Notes under the pieces: model-generated
Told to the model about the DNA's origin: nothing
Seen by the model: only the letters and a program-made list of their open reading frames with translations
Databases searched by the model: none
In this document: piece by piece, positions 51,428-61,410 of the stretch
Layout: every line of letters starts with the position of its first letter
How positions within the stretch are numbered: position 1 is the stretch's first letter
Translations under genes and position numbers: made by a program
Origin: JAJEBT01 sp965214975
GTDB taxonomy: Bacteria; Pseudomonadota; Alphaproteobacteria; MPNO01; UBA830
Reading direction: 5' to 3'
NCBI GenBank assembly: GCA_965214975.1
Contig: OZ244055.1
Location: 3,743,672-3,807,671, forward strand
DNA: 64,000 nt

Positions 51428-52372
51428 TCAGGCGCGGCCCGGCAGCAGGGCGGCCGCGTTCCCGCGGTCGATCGCGGCGCGCCGTTCCGCGGTCATGCCG
51501 TCCCAGCCGTCGAGGCCGGCCGTCTCCGCGGCGACCCCGTCCTCGGAGATGTACGGGTAGTCGCTGCCGAACAGGATCCGCGACGGGTCGGCGACGGCGT
51601 GCAGCGCCGCGAGCGGCACCGCGTCCCCGGAAAGCGCGGTGTCGAACCAGAAGCGGCGGACGCAGGCCGCCGCGCCCTCGGGGTAGTTGCCGGCGAACGA
51701 CGTCAGGCCGTCGAACGCGGCGATGCGATGCGCCAGGAACGGCAGCGTTCCGCCGGCGTGCGACAGGACGAACCGGATGCGCGGGCGGCGCTCCAGGACT
51801 CCCTTGAGGATCAGGTTCGCCGCGACCTTCGTGGTCTCGAACGGGTAGTCGACCAGCATCCGCGGGATGTCCCAGTCTTTCGCCCCCGTGCCCGGCGGAT
51901 AGCACGGATGCACGAACACGACCGCCCGCCGCCGGTCGAGCTCCTCGAGGAGCGGCTCGAAATCGGGATGGCCGACGTAGCGGTCGTCGACGCTCGTGAG
52001 AAGCGTGACCCCGTCGAGTCCGAGCCCGTCGAGGGCCCGTCCGGTCTCGGCGATCGCGGCGTCGACGTCGGGAAGCGGCAGCATGGCGAAGCCGCCGAAC
52101 CTGCCGGGATGGCGGTCCGCCAGCTCCGCCAGGAAATCGTTGCAGCGCCGCGCCAGGGCGCGGGTCTCGGCGACGTCGCCGAACCAGATGCCGGGCGAGG
52201 TGAACGACAGGATCGCGGTCCGGATGCGGTGCGCCGCCATCAGGTCCAGGCTCTTCCGGGGACTCCATTCCGGAAAGCCGCGGTAGGCGGTGCCGGTGAT
52301 GCCGGCGGCGCGCTGGGCGGCGACGTAGAATTCGGGAAGAACGTGATGGTGAACGTCGATGCGATCGCCCAT
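51428..52372 (-). CDS. amidohydrolase-family protein (ACMSD-like)
   Basis: 314 residues of the metal-dependent TIM-barrel hydrolases: IDVHHHVLPEFY holds the first metal histidines, VVFVHPCYPPG and FVLSHAGGTLPFL supply further His ligands, and FGSDYPY the final Asp. This is the 2-amino-3-carboxymuconate-semialdehyde decarboxylase group (nonoxidative decarboxylases and hydrolases of ring-cleavage products). It may act with the aldehyde dehydrogenase next door on an aromatic breakdown route, since ACMSD and an aldehyde dehydrogenase are successive enzymes; this is inference. Confidence 0.88.
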   Translation of the reverse strand: MGDRIDVHHHVLPEFYVAAQRAAGITGTAYRGFPEWSPRKSLDLMAAHRIRTAILSFTSPGIWFGDVAETRALARRCNDFLAELADRHPGRFGGFAMLPLPDVDAAIAETGRALDGLGLDGVTLLTSVDDRYVGHPDFEPLLEELDRRRAVVFVHPCYPPGTGAKDWDIPRMLVDYPFETTKVAANLILKGVLERRPRIRFVLSHAGGTLPFLAHRIAAFDGLTSFAGNYPEGAAACVRRFWFDTALSGDAVPLAALHAVADPSRILFGSDYPYISEDGVAAETAGLDGWDGMTAERRAAIDRGNAAALLPGRA

Positions 52373-52496
52373 GGCGGCCCGCCTCTCCGGGGGTTGCGGC
52401 CGTGTCTCCCGCGACCGTAGCAGAACGCGCCCGCGGGCGGGATTCCCCGGGCCGGCCGGAGGAGAGACCGCGACCGGGGCCGACACCCGTTCGTGC

Positions 52497-52580
52497 CGAC
52501 GCGGCGGTCCACGGGCTCCAGAGGGCGCCGCCAACCGGCCGGACATCGTTCGGATCCCGCCATCCGGGCGGCCGCTTCCG
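52497..52580. repeat. dispersed intergenic repeat, family C (partial)
   Basis: GGCGGTCCACGGGCTCCAGAGGGCGCC and GGATCCCGCCATCCGGGCGG correspond to the second half of the element at 33660-33796. It fills part of the 330-base gap between the amidohydrolase and the small gene at 52704. Confidence 0.5.
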
Positions 52581-52703
52581 GTCCTGGACCGTGGCGCGGG
52601 ACGGCCTGGGGCGGATCGGCAGCGGTGTCGCGCAGCCGGCGGATTTCCGATAGCATTCGATCGTGCACGGCAACGGCATGACGGCCAAGGTGGGAGACAC
52701 GCC

Positions 52704-52913
52704 ATGACCAAGCGGACCAAGCCGCGCCCGGACTCCGAACGCGAGCGAGAGCGCACCAAGATGATCGAGGCCGCGCTTGCCCGACCGGGAATCCGCGAGC
52801 TCATGGCGGTCTATGACAGGTGGCAGGAAAAGGACCGGGGGCTGGACGCCTACCGCGCGGCCACGAAAGCGGCCGGGCGCGTCACGACCACGGACTCCAC
52901 CAAGGCTCCCTGA
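52704..52913 (+). CDS. small charged hypothetical protein
   Basis: 69 residues, strongly charged and helical: MTKRTKPRPDSERERERTKM, then IEAALARPGIRELMAVYDRW and a short tail. The ATG has GGGAGACACGCC before it. No family recognised; similar short helical proteins occur beside restriction and mobile loci. Confidence 0.6.
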   Translation: MTKRTKPRPDSERERERTKMIEAALARPGIRELMAVYDRWQEKDRGLDAYRAATKAAGRVTTTDSTKAP

Positions 52914-53258
52914 CCTGGCGTGCATCGCCGAACTCGGCCGGGCGATTTGCGGGGCCGCGCCGGAACCGCCCGACGAAACCTCGCGAGGCTCCGCGCCGGA
53001 GCCCGGAAGAGTGGCTCTCCGCGGTGCGGAACGACCCTCCCGGCATCGGGCGCCCCGGCATGCCGTCGGCGACCGATTCGAAGGCGTTTACCCTGCCCTC
53101 CGCGGGTGGCCGGGGAACCCGGACGCAGGTTTGACACCGGTTGCCGGAAGGTGGTCACGGGCGGCCGGAAGGTTCCAGTTCCGGTCGGTCACTTCCTCAA
53201 GAACGAGGTGCCGATGTCTCCTGTCGGTTCCGTTCGCCGTGTCGAGTCTGACCGGCCT
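52914..53258. other. gene-free spacer
   Basis: 345 bases between the small + strand gene and the convergent end of the AAA ATPase gene. No promoter, hairpin or coding signal stands out; long frames crossing it are shadows of the ATPase gene. Confidence 0.5.
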
Positions 53259-54251
53259 TCACGACGCGGTATTCCCGCTCAGTCTGTCCCCGATCGTCCT
53301 GCGCTCCTCCAGCATCTCCAGAATGTCCTCTTCCTCGACGCGGTCGCTCCGGCGGACCAGCATGTCCTTGAGCGCTTCGTCGGCGGCGCGGACTATCTCC
53401 GCGTGGCTCAATCCGTCCGTCGCCTCGGCAAGTTCCGCCCAGCGAGTCTCTTTCGCCGCGCGGCCCGAAAGGCGCGCCCTGAGAAGTTTCGCGATCCGCG
53501 GCCGGTCGGGAAGATCGTAGTGAAGCACGTCGTCGAAGCGTCGGAACAGCGCGGGATCGAGGATGTCCGCGTGACTGGTCTCGGCAACGACGAGACTGAG
53601 GGAACGGTCCTGCTCGATCATCTGCAGAAAGCTGTTCAGCACCCGGCGGATTTCGCTCGCGTCGTTGCCGAGGCCGCGTTGCGAGCCGATGGCGTCGAAC
53701 CCGTCGAAGAGGTAGACGCCGCGCGTTCGTCCGGTGGCGTCGAACACCTGCCTGAGCCTGGCGACGGTTTCGTGCATGAACCTGGTGACGAGGCCGTCGA
53801 GCCGGATCCGGAGAAGCGGCAGGCCGAGTTCGCCGGCGAGAACGGATGCCGTCATCGTCTTCCCGGTGCCCGGCGGTCCCAGCAGCAGCAGCTTGCGTCT
53901 CGGGGCAAGGCCGTGTTCCAGGATTCGGCCGGCATGGCGCTGCTCCCGGATCACGCGCTCGATCCGCCCGGAGAGCTCCTGCCCGAGAATCATTTCCCCC
54001 AGACGGGTCTTCGGATGGGAATCCTCCAGGAGGGTCGCCAGCTCGCCGCGCGGGCGGCCCATGGGGACAGGCGAACCCGGGTCGCGGCGGCTCTTGGCGT
54101 CGTCGATCATGGCGCGCAGTTCCCGGGCGAGCTTGCCGTGCCCGCGCATTGCCTCACGGGCGGCAACCTGCATCGCGACCGAGAGGAAGCGGTCGTCGTC
54201 GCCTTCCGCATGTGACTCGATCAGCGCCTTGAGTTGCACGGCGTCAGCCAT
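53259..54251 (-). CDS. AAA+ ATPase of the restriction locus
   Basis: 330 residues. Helical N-terminal 100 residues, then the AAA core: Walker A LLGPPGTGKTMTAS near 135, Walker B YLFDGFDAIG near 195, sensor region VVAETSHADILDPALFRRFD and a C-terminal lid (LAEATDGLSHAEIVRAADEA). The Walker B glutamate (usually DEFD) is glycine here, which would slow ATP hydrolysis. It follows mod by 30 bases. Its N-terminal part recurs, broken, at 61411-61737, so it belongs to the duplicated locus. It may regulate the restriction enzyme or protect the host; the exact role is unknown. Confidence 0.85.
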   Translation of the reverse strand: MADAVQLKALIESHAEGDDDRFLSVAMQVAAREAMRGHGKLARELRAMIDDAKSRRDPGSPVPMGRPRGELATLLEDSHPKTRLGEMILGQELSGRIERVIREQRHAGRILEHGLAPRRKLLLLGPPGTGKTMTASVLAGELGLPLLRIRLDGLVTRFMHETVARLRQVFDATGRTRGVYLFDGFDAIGSQRGLGNDASEIRRVLNSFLQMIEQDRSLSLVVAETSHADILDPALFRRFDDVLHYDLPDRPRIAKLLRARLSGRAAKETRWAELAEATDGLSHAEIVRAADEALKDMLVRRSDRVEEEDILEMLEERRTIGDRLSGNTAS

Positions 54252-54281
54252 GGAAGCGATCCCGGCACGGCGTGAGGCGTC

Positions 54282-57063
54282 TCACACCTGGAACACCTTC
54301 ATCGCCTCGTCGCCGAGGTGGTTGATGACCTTGACGGCGATGCGGCCGGAGGAGGGCTTCGGAAACGGGCGGGAAGTGTCGCTGTTCAGCGTGGCCCAGG
54401 CGTCCGCGTCGATCTCGGCCTTCAGGGTGCTCCTGAGAGCCTTGTATGGGTCGTTCGCGCCGAGGAAGTAGGCGTGGCGGACGAAGAAGCTCTCCTCGTT
54501 GTAGTCGGTGTCGACGAACCAGCAGGCGATGCCGTCGGCGCCGTCGCTCCGCACCTCGCCGGTGTTGGGATGGAAGACGTCCACGCCGTTGATCCTCACC
54601 TGGAGCCGGTTGTCCGCGGCATCCAGGATGTCGATGTCCGGCTCGCCGAAGATGACGAACAGGTTGCCCTTTCCCGTGTTCTTGAGGTCGTCGGCCATGT
54701 GGAGGTCGGCGTTCATGCGCGCCTTGAGCACGGGGATGCGTCCCAGACTTCCGAACTCGGCGGCGTGGGCGTCGTAGCTGAAGGCGCAGGCGACCAGCGC
54801 GTCGAATCCGGCGTCGGCGGCCTCGCGCGCGGCGGCGACCAGGTCCGGGCGCGCGACGGTGCCGAACTCAGGCCCGATGAAAACGCCCGCGCGGCGCGTC
54901 GCGCCGGTCTCGCCGTCGCCCTCGATGTAGCATCCCTCGGCGCAGACGTAGCGGCCGGGCCAGGGCGTGAGCGACGTGAAGGCGATGCGGTCTTCCCTGT
55001 GCGCCTGCTGCACGCCGGCGGTTCTCAGGTTCTCCAGGATCATGCTGGCGAAGTCCGGAGCTTCTCCGTGGCCCGGCTTCCCGTCGGCGACGCCGGAGAA
55101 CAGTTCGTCGTCCTCGTCGACCGCGAGAATCCGGTGCGGGCTTGCGCTTTCGACGGTGAAGGGGCCGGCAACGCGAATGCGCGAATTGTCGGTGTGGGGC
55201 TTGTCGTGGAGATGCTCGTGGTCCGCCTTGGCGGCGATGGAGGCGTCGACCTCCTTCTGCCGGGCGATGCGTGCCTCCCACCATGCGGCGTGCGCCTTCG
55301 CCGTGTCATGCGGCCAGTCCTCTCTGGCCTCGCGCGGAATCTCCCACTCCTCCCAGCCCCCCCCCCCCGAGGGCGGTGTCGAGTTCCGCGCGGAGCGGCT
55401 CCAGAGTCTCCTGCCACTTCTCCCAGATCACGTCGATCTCGGCATTGTCGGCGATGGACTTGAGCGTGACATGCGGCACGCGTTCATAGACGAATCCTTG
55501 GCGGATGTCGTCGCCGGTCGGTGCTTCGGAAGGTGCCTTCAGGCCAACCTCCGCTTCCTTGAGCTGGCCCTCGCGGCTGTCGGCGAGCAGGTACCAAGGG
55601 TAGCGCGCGCCCATGACGCGCGCTCGTGCCAGCGCCAGCGCCACGCGGGAGGTGTCGATGGTGATCCAGCGCCGGCCCCATTGCTCGGCGACATAGGCCG
55701 TGGTGCCCGAACCGCAGGTCGGATCGAGAACGAGGTCGCCGGGATCCGTGGTCATCAGGATGCAGCGCTGGACGACCTTGGGCCGCGTTTCGACCACGTA
55801 GACCTGGTCGGCGTTGAAGCCGCTCGTGTCGGTCCACACGTCGCCCAGGTTGCGCACGGGGTAATCGTCGATGTAGAGCCGGTATCGCAGCTTGCTGCCT
55901 TGGACGGAGATACGTCCCGACAGAACGAGACGGTTCATTCCGTCAGGGTATTTGACTTTCCAGTGCCCGTTTTTGTTCGGGCGATATGTCCTTCCATGAA
56001 AATCGAACGGGGTGTCGGAATTCGCTTGACCTGCACTCTCAAGTGAGACAAACTGAAAGATTCGACCTCGCACCCTGGACGGTGGCAGAATCCTTTCATG
56101 GTCCTGTATCGCGCGATGAGAGAAGGGTTTCTCCTCGACGTTCTTGTAAAAGCTGTCGTGCCATTTTTCCTCGTGGAGACGGCGGAATTTGCAATGATCG
56201 ATTGACTTCGCGTACCAGAGAATGCGATCGCCGGTTCGCCCGATGAATCGCGAGTCGAGACTTCCGGTTTTCGCGAAGAAAATCTCGCGAACGAAGTTAT
56301 CCTCCCCGAACACCTCGTCCATCAGTGCCCGCACTCGGTGGACATTCTCGTCCCCAATCTGCACGAAGGCCGAGCCGCTCCCGGTCAACAGGTCGCGTGC
56401 CACGGTCAGGCGGTCGCGCAGGTAGCCTAGGTACGAGTGGATGCCGTCGCGCCACGTGTCCCGGAACGCCTTGACCTGCTCCGGCTCGCGGGTGATGTGC
56501 TCGGCCTTTCCGTCCCTCACGTCCCGGCTGGTGGTCGACCACTGGAAATTGGAGTTGAACTTGATGCCGTAGGGCGGGTCGATGTAGACGCACTGCACCT
56601 TGCCGCGCAGGCTCTCGCGCTCGGCGAGCGACGCCATGACTTGCAGGCTGTCGCCGAGGATCATCCGGTTCGACCAGTTGGCGTCGTGGCGATAGAATTC
56701 GGTTTGCGCCTCGGCGTTCGGCAGGCCGTTGAAATCGGCGAACAGGTTCGGTGTCGCATCCGCTTCCTCCTCCCGTCGCGCCTTCGTCTGTCGCATGAGG
56801 TCGTCGATCAGAACCTTCGGATGCACCTTCTCCTGGATGTAGAGCGGTGGCGCCTGCACGGTGAGATCGGCTGCGTCTTGCGCGTCCTTCCCCTGCCAGA
56901 CAAGCTGCGGATCCAGATCGCGGTTGCGCCGCTCGTAGGCGATGCGGACCGGAGCTTTCTGCTCCTCGTTCATGACGGACTGGAATTCCGCTGTCGGAAT
57001 GTTCCGCCGCGCCGCCTCGTCGTGGCGGAGTGTTTCGACGGTCTTCGGCTTGCGGCGTGCCAT
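54282..57063 (-). CDS. type III-like DNA methyltransferase Mod, phase-variable (12-G tract, OFF)
   Basis: From ATG 57063 the frame codes an adenine or N4-cytosine beta-class methyltransferase: VQCVYIDPPYGIKFNSNF near residue 170 and the AdoMet motif DLVLDPTCGSGTTAYVAEQW near residue 440. It stops at 55306, after 585 codons, just past a 12-G tract (55357-55368). With 11 or 14 G it would continue as WEEWEIPREAREDWPHDTAK through FTSLTPWPGRYVCAEG to 54282, about 926 residues. The second part resembles the C-terminal half of this methylase family. The presumed target-recognition region (about 55840-56300) is visibly less GC-rich than the rest. Res lies upstream and AAA downstream. Slippage would switch methylation genome-wide. 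Confidence 0.85.
55357..55368 (-). repeat. 12-base G tract inside mod
   Basis: Twelve uninterrupted G on the coding strand, after codon for Leu in LDTALG. The full reading frame needs 11 or 14. Confidence 0.88.
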
Positions 57064-57131
57064 CGGTCAGCAGCTCCCGATCGGGGAAATCATGGCGGCC
57101 GGACGGCCCGGCCAAGGAAGAGGGCAAGCCA

Positions 57132-60100
57132 TCAGGTCGTTTTTCCGGCCGAACCGTTCGAGGGGGTTCGGCCCAGCGTGAGTTCGCGCAGTTTCCGCAC
57201 CTTGAGCGAGAACTCCTTCTCCATCGTGGAAACCTCGGTGAACTCCTCGAAGTCCCAGCGGCCATAGTCCCCCAGCCTGTTCACGCCGCGCACCCAGTAG
57301 GTCTCCATGGTCGCCTTCTTGTCCTTGGCGTCCTCGTTGCGGTCGCCCTTGACCTCGACCACCAGGTGCATGGGATTCCCGATGCCCACGCCATCGTCCA
57401 CGAGGACAATGAAGTCGGGGATGTAGGTTCGGGCCCGGCCCCCTTGACGATAGGGAACCTCGAATCCCAAACCCTGGTTCTTCACCCAGGAGAGAACCCG
57501 TGGATGGTCGTCGGCGATGCGGCAGAACTCCCGCTCCCAGTGGCTGTCGCAGACCGCATGGTTGAGATGGCAACGATCGGCCCTGGTGTCCCAGAGGAGT
57601 GTCTTCGTCGTTCGAAAACGCACCGTTCGTGTCGAACCCGACGGGTTGTAGGGATCAAGCACCGCCATGACCGGAGGTTCTTCCGGACAGACCGCATTGT
57701 CCTGCGTCATGCCCCGGTCGATCGCCTGCTGGATCCGGTCGCAGGCGTGCTCGGCGAGCTGGGGATACAGGATCTGCGCCGGGTAGGCGTCACCCACGCA
57801 TTCGAGATGGTTATCGAGCCATTCGCCGACGATGCTCTTGAGCTGGCCGAACAGATAGAGTTTCGGATTCCCGTCCCCGTCACGCCACCTCGTTTCCAGG
57901 AGACGCCCGGCAAGATGATACGCTATCGTCTGGAGTCGAACGTCAGCGGTGTGATCGAGGTTCAGGTTGGCGCTCTCCCCGGCGATCCCCTGGACGGTCG
58001 TTCGGGTGGGCCCCACGACCTCCGGCGTCAGTCGGTAGGTCGAATCCTCGTTGAACTCGGCCCGCAGCGTCGTTTCCGGGAGAACGACACGATAGCCGCT
58101 CACGCGCGGGAAACGGATCTCGCAGGCGTCCCGTTCCGGCGTCACCGCCCGGATCTCGGTCGTGCTGACCGGAGGCGGGGGCGGCGCGTCGACCGGCTTG
58201 GCGGTGAAATCGAACGGGATGCCCAGAACATCGGCGTATTCGACATCGAACCGTTTCCTGTCGTTGAGCTCGTACGATTGCCGGCGCAGGGCGCGCCCGA
58301 CCACCTGCTCGCACAGGAGCTGGGTTCCGAAGGCGCGCACGCCCAGCACGTGCGTGACCGTGTTCGTGTCCCAGCCCTCGGTCAGCATCGAGACCGAAAC
58401 CACGCAGCGGATGCCGGCGCCCAGGTGGCCGGGCTTCCCGACCGTGTTCATCGCCTCACGCAGCAGATCCTGATCGGTCAGCATCTCGGCTCTCCGACGG
58501 TCTCCCGTACGCTCGACGATCTCGCGTCTGAACCGCTCGATCTCGTCCGCCGCCGCGGCCCGGAAATTCCTGTCGAGGGCGTCTCCCGACTCAAGCTGCC
58601 GGCTGTCGATCAGCAGCGTGCGCCGCCGGGCCCGCGGCTCGCCGTTCTCGTCGAAATTGCTGAACAGTCCGAACTTGCCCGCAACCGGGGTCTTCGACCC
58701 GTCGGCGTTTTCTCGAAGGAACCCCGCGATGTAGTCATGAACCAGCTTCGAGGTCGCGGTGTTGTTGCACACCACGATGAAGCACGGATGAACGTCGAGC
58801 CCGGCATCCTGCCAGAGTTCGAAGACCTGTTCGTAACGATGGTAGAGAACCTCCAGCGCCGTCTGCAGCTGCGGGGGAAGGAGACGCGGATCAGGCGGAC
58901 CCGACCGCCTGCCGCCCGGCTTCGGCATCTTCTTGCCGATGTGCTTCCAGAGCTCGCGGTAGACCGGCATCTCGGCGTTGGGGATGTTGTCGACCACCGG
59001 CACGCGCGGCAGTTTGACGATGCCGCATTCGATCGCGTCCATGAGCGAGAAATCGCTCATCGTCCAGGGAAAAAGCGTGCCTTCGGCATAGCCGGACCCG
59101 CGCAGGAAAAAGGGCGTTGCCGAGAGGTCCACCACGCGGGCGAGCCCGAGCTTGCGCTCCACGATCTCCAGGCCGGACATCCACAGCCGGGCCGCCTCGC
59201 GGTTCTCCTTGGCTTCCCGGCGGTCTTCGCCGCGCAGATCGCCTTCCTCGGTCTCTCCCGGGTTCTCGCGGTAGCAGTGATGCGCCTCGTCGTTGAACGC
59301 GAGCACGTTCTTCATGCCCATGAGGCCGGGCATGACGCGCTGGAGCATCTGGCCTTCCGTTTCCTCGGTGTTCAGCGCCGGACCCCGGCCCTGCAGCAGG
59401 GAGCGTCCGCCCTTCGAGACCGCCATCGTCTCCCGCAACTTGAAGGCGTGATAGTTGGTGATGACGATCTGCGCCTTGCCGAGATCGCCCAGCATGTCGT
59501 TCGGCACCAGTTCACGGCTCCGGTAGTAGCTGCCCGGGTCGTTGGGCTGGAGCACCCGAAGCCGGTCCTTGACGGTGAGGCCCGGCGTCACCACCAGGAA
59601 ACCCCGCGTGAAACGCCGGCTGCCGGGCCGTCGCGCCGCGTTGATGGTCTGCCATGCGATCAGCATGGCCATGACGGTTGTTTTCCCCGCCCCCGTGGCG
59701 AGTTTCAGGGCGAGCCTGCCCAAGCCGCCGTTCGTCGTCGCGTTGGCCCGGTCGAGATGATCGATGAAACGCCGCCCGGCCGCGCTCCTGGGAGCCGCCT
59801 CGGTCAGCCAGATGACGGTTTCCACCGCCTCGAGCTGGCAGAAGAAGGGGCGAATCCCGCTGAACTCGTGATGGCGCCAATGACGGAGAAGACGCGCCGT
59901 CTCGGGCGTCACCCCCCATCCGTCCTCGTCGAGCCCTCGCCATTTGCTGACGGCCTCCCTGACGCTGTCGATGATCTGCGCCAGTTCGTATTTCTGGTCG
60001 TCTTCCCGGACCGCGGTCGTCGTTTCGGCCAGTCCGAGCTGTCCCTGGCCGGCTTGGCGTTTTCGCGGCTTCGGAATCGGCGTCACGAAGGAAACGGACC

Positions 60101-60215
60101 GGCGGCCTTCGCGTTTCCTGGTCGTGGGCTGGCCGTCCTCGTCCAGTTCCCAGTGATGGGTCGGAAGCTCGTAAGGCGAGTTGAGGACGGGATCGCGGAA
60201 GAAGTCGTCGCTCAT
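57132..60215 (-). CDS. type III-like restriction helicase-nuclease (Res)
   Basis: 1027 residues from ATG 60215. Superfamily 2 helicase: Walker A LKLATGAGKTTVMAMLIAWQ near 165, motif Ia FLVVTPGLTVKDRL, motif II FNDEAHH, SATPFF as motif III, and CEQVVGRALRRQSY as motif VI. Near the C-terminus YIPDFIVLVDDG and LVVEVKGDRN give the PD-(D/E)XK nuclease pair. With a Mod partner this fits restriction enzymes of the type III or BPTD_3080-like group. The order res-mod-AAA differs from the usual mod-res. A 5' leader of about 130 bases holds a G tract. The ribosome binding site at 60215 is weak; an N-terminal extension to GTG 60338 is open. Confidence 0.9.
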   Translation of the reverse strand: MSDDFFRDPVLNSPYELPTHHWELDEDGQPTTRKREGRRSVSFVTPIPKPRKRQAGQGQLGLAETTTAVREDDQKYELAQIIDSVREAVSKWRGLDEDGWGVTPETARLLRHWRHHEFSGIRPFFCQLEAVETVIWLTEAAPRSAAGRRFIDHLDRANATTNGGLGRLALKLATGAGKTTVMAMLIAWQTINAARRPGSRRFTRGFLVVTPGLTVKDRLRVLQPNDPGSYYRSRELVPNDMLGDLGKAQIVITNYHAFKLRETMAVSKGGRSLLQGRGPALNTEETEGQMLQRVMPGLMGMKNVLAFNDEAHHCYRENPGETEEGDLRGEDRREAKENREAARLWMSGLEIVERKLGLARVVDLSATPFFLRGSGYAEGTLFPWTMSDFSLMDAIECGIVKLPRVPVVDNIPNAEMPVYRELWKHIGKKMPKPGGRRSGPPDPRLLPPQLQTALEVLYHRYEQVFELWQDAGLDVHPCFIVVCNNTATSKLVHDYIAGFLRENADGSKTPVAGKFGLFSNFDENGEPRARRRTLLIDSRQLESGDALDRNFRAAAADEIERFRREIVERTGDRRRAEMLTDQDLLREAMNTVGKPGHLGAGIRCVVSVSMLTEGWDTNTVTHVLGVRAFGTQLLCEQVVGRALRRQSYELNDRKRFDVEYADVLGIPFDFTAKPVDAPPPPPVSTTEIRAVTPERDACEIRFPRVSGYRVVLPETTLRAEFNEDSTYRLTPEVVGPTRTTVQGIAGESANLNLDHTADVRLQTIAYHLAGRLLETRWRDGDGNPKLYLFGQLKSIVGEWLDNHLECVGDAYPAQILYPQLAEHACDRIQQAIDRGMTQDNAVCPEEPPVMAVLDPYNPSGSTRTVRFRTTKTLLWDTRADRCHLNHAVCDSHWEREFCRIADDHPRVLSWVKNQGLGFEVPYRQGGRARTYIPDFIVLVDDGVGIGNPMHLVVEVKGDRNEDAKDKKATMETYWVRGVNRLGDYGRWDFEEFTEVSTMEKEFSLKVRKLRELTLGRTPSNGSAGKTT

Positions 60216-60337
60216 GAGGGCCGCTTGCAAGATTCCGGATCCGGGAAAGGTCTCGCCGTCGCGGAGACCCGGATTTCCCGGAATCGGGACGGCTTTCCGA
60301 TTCCGTCGGGTTTCCGAAGACGTGGACAGGGAAAGCA

Positions 60338-60348
60338 CCCCCCCCCCC
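60338..60348 (-). repeat. 11-base G tract in the res leader
   Basis: Eleven G begin about seven bases after the -10 of the candidate res promoter. The parallel position in the second copy (near 63520) reads CTTGGGGAGTGGGC, without a long tract. Length changes could alter transcription start or an upstream frame. Confidence 0.8.
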
Positions 60349-60355
60349 AGCGGAC

Positions 60356-60383
60356 ATTATCCGGATTCCGCCACAGCGTTCAA
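60356..60383 (-). promoter_or_regulatory. candidate promoter of the res-mod-AAA operon
   Basis: Minus-strand TTGAAC (60378-60383) and GATAAT (60356-60361) are 16 bases apart. The identical pair is kept in the second copy at 63534-63561, which supports function. Confidence 0.6.
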
Positions 60384-60394
60384 GCCGACCGTTC

Positions 60395-60560
60395 CCGTGG
60401 CCCGGGGGCGTCCCACCCTCGCCGATTGCGGTCGGTCCGTGCCGCGTTGGGGCGGTTTCGGGCGTCGCGGCCGACGCGCGACGGTCCGTTTCGCGGGTTC
60501 GCGGCCTTCTTTCGGGGCGGGATTGGGGTCCGGAGGCGCCGGATGCCGCCGCCGGCGGAC
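60395..60560. repeat. dispersed intergenic repeats between res and transposase remnant
   Basis: CGTTTCGCGGGTTCGCGGCC near 60485-60510 is the inverse of the CCGCGAACCCGCGAAACGG block at 38585 and 44715, and GCGTCGCGGCCGACG with GGGGCGTCCC resembles the adjoining family pieces. No gene here. Confidence 0.5.
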
Positions 60561-60590
60561 CGGCGGCGTTGCGGCGCCGTGCCGCGGCGT

Positions 60591-61410
60591 TCAGGAGGAC
60601 AGGATCGCGGCCAAGGCGTCCCTGCGCCGGAGCGCGAAGCGCCGGGTCGCCGAGGCGACGCCGGAGGCGCCGGTCTTGTGGATGATGACCGCGAGCGCGA
60701 GGTTGGTGGCGGTCGCGTTGTTCTCGGGCGCGAACCCGGTCCGCGCGAGGCACGCGTCCTCGCCGAAGACCGTGTCCCGGACGTGGTGGTGGGCCTCGAC
60801 CGCCCAGTGTCCGCGGTTCCAGGCAAGGAGATCCTGCGGGGAGGTGCGCTCCGCCGGTGCCGAGGTGATGCCGCAGGCGTGCTCGACGGCGGTCTCTCCG
60901 GTGCCGTTGCGGCGCGCGTCGGTGCGCTCGCGGGTGACCCGGAAGACCCGGTCGACGTGGGGTGGTTGATCAGGCGCGGGTGCGGGGTCAGGGTCGCGAT
61001 GCGGCGCTGCCCGATGCGTCCGTGGGCCTTGTCGATGTCTTCGGTGAAGTGGCCGCTCCCGTCCTCTTCCCGGTTGATGGAGGCGAGGATGTCGCGGGTC
61101 TCGGGAGCGTTTCCCTTGACCGTCACGAGATAGTCGGCGCCGTGGGTGTCCTTGATGAGCCGGGCGGTTTTGCGGGTGGCAGTGAGCGCGTCGAGGGTGA
61201 TCACGCGGCCGTCGACGGGCACCCGCTCGAGCAGCGCGTGCACGGCGGCGACCTCGCCGCCCTCCTCGTTGAAGGCGAGGCTCGCGAGCGGCGCGCGGGT
61301 TGCGTGGTCGACCAGGGTCGCGGTCTCGTGGTGGCCCGCGCCGTTGCGGTTCGCGCCGCGGATGCGCTTGCCGTCGACCGCGATCGCGCGGCCGAGGTTC
61401 AGCCGCGCCA
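60591..61410 (-). pseudogene. ISAs1-type transposase remnant
   Basis: Starting abruptly at LNLGRAIAVDGKRIRGA, it has LITLDALTA-like VITLDALTATRKTARLI, DYLVTVKGNAPETRDIL, RRIATLTPHPRLINH and, after a frameshift near 60965, RVFRVTRERTDARRNG, WNRGHWAVEAHHHVRDT and an Arg/Ala end. This is the DDE core of ISAs1 transposases without its first 90 or so residues. It replaced most of a duplicated AAA ATPase gene at 61410. Confidence 0.8.

Noticed and set aside
57030..61133. 1367-codon + frame opposite res
   Set aside because: Antisense shadow of a highly conserved helicase gene.
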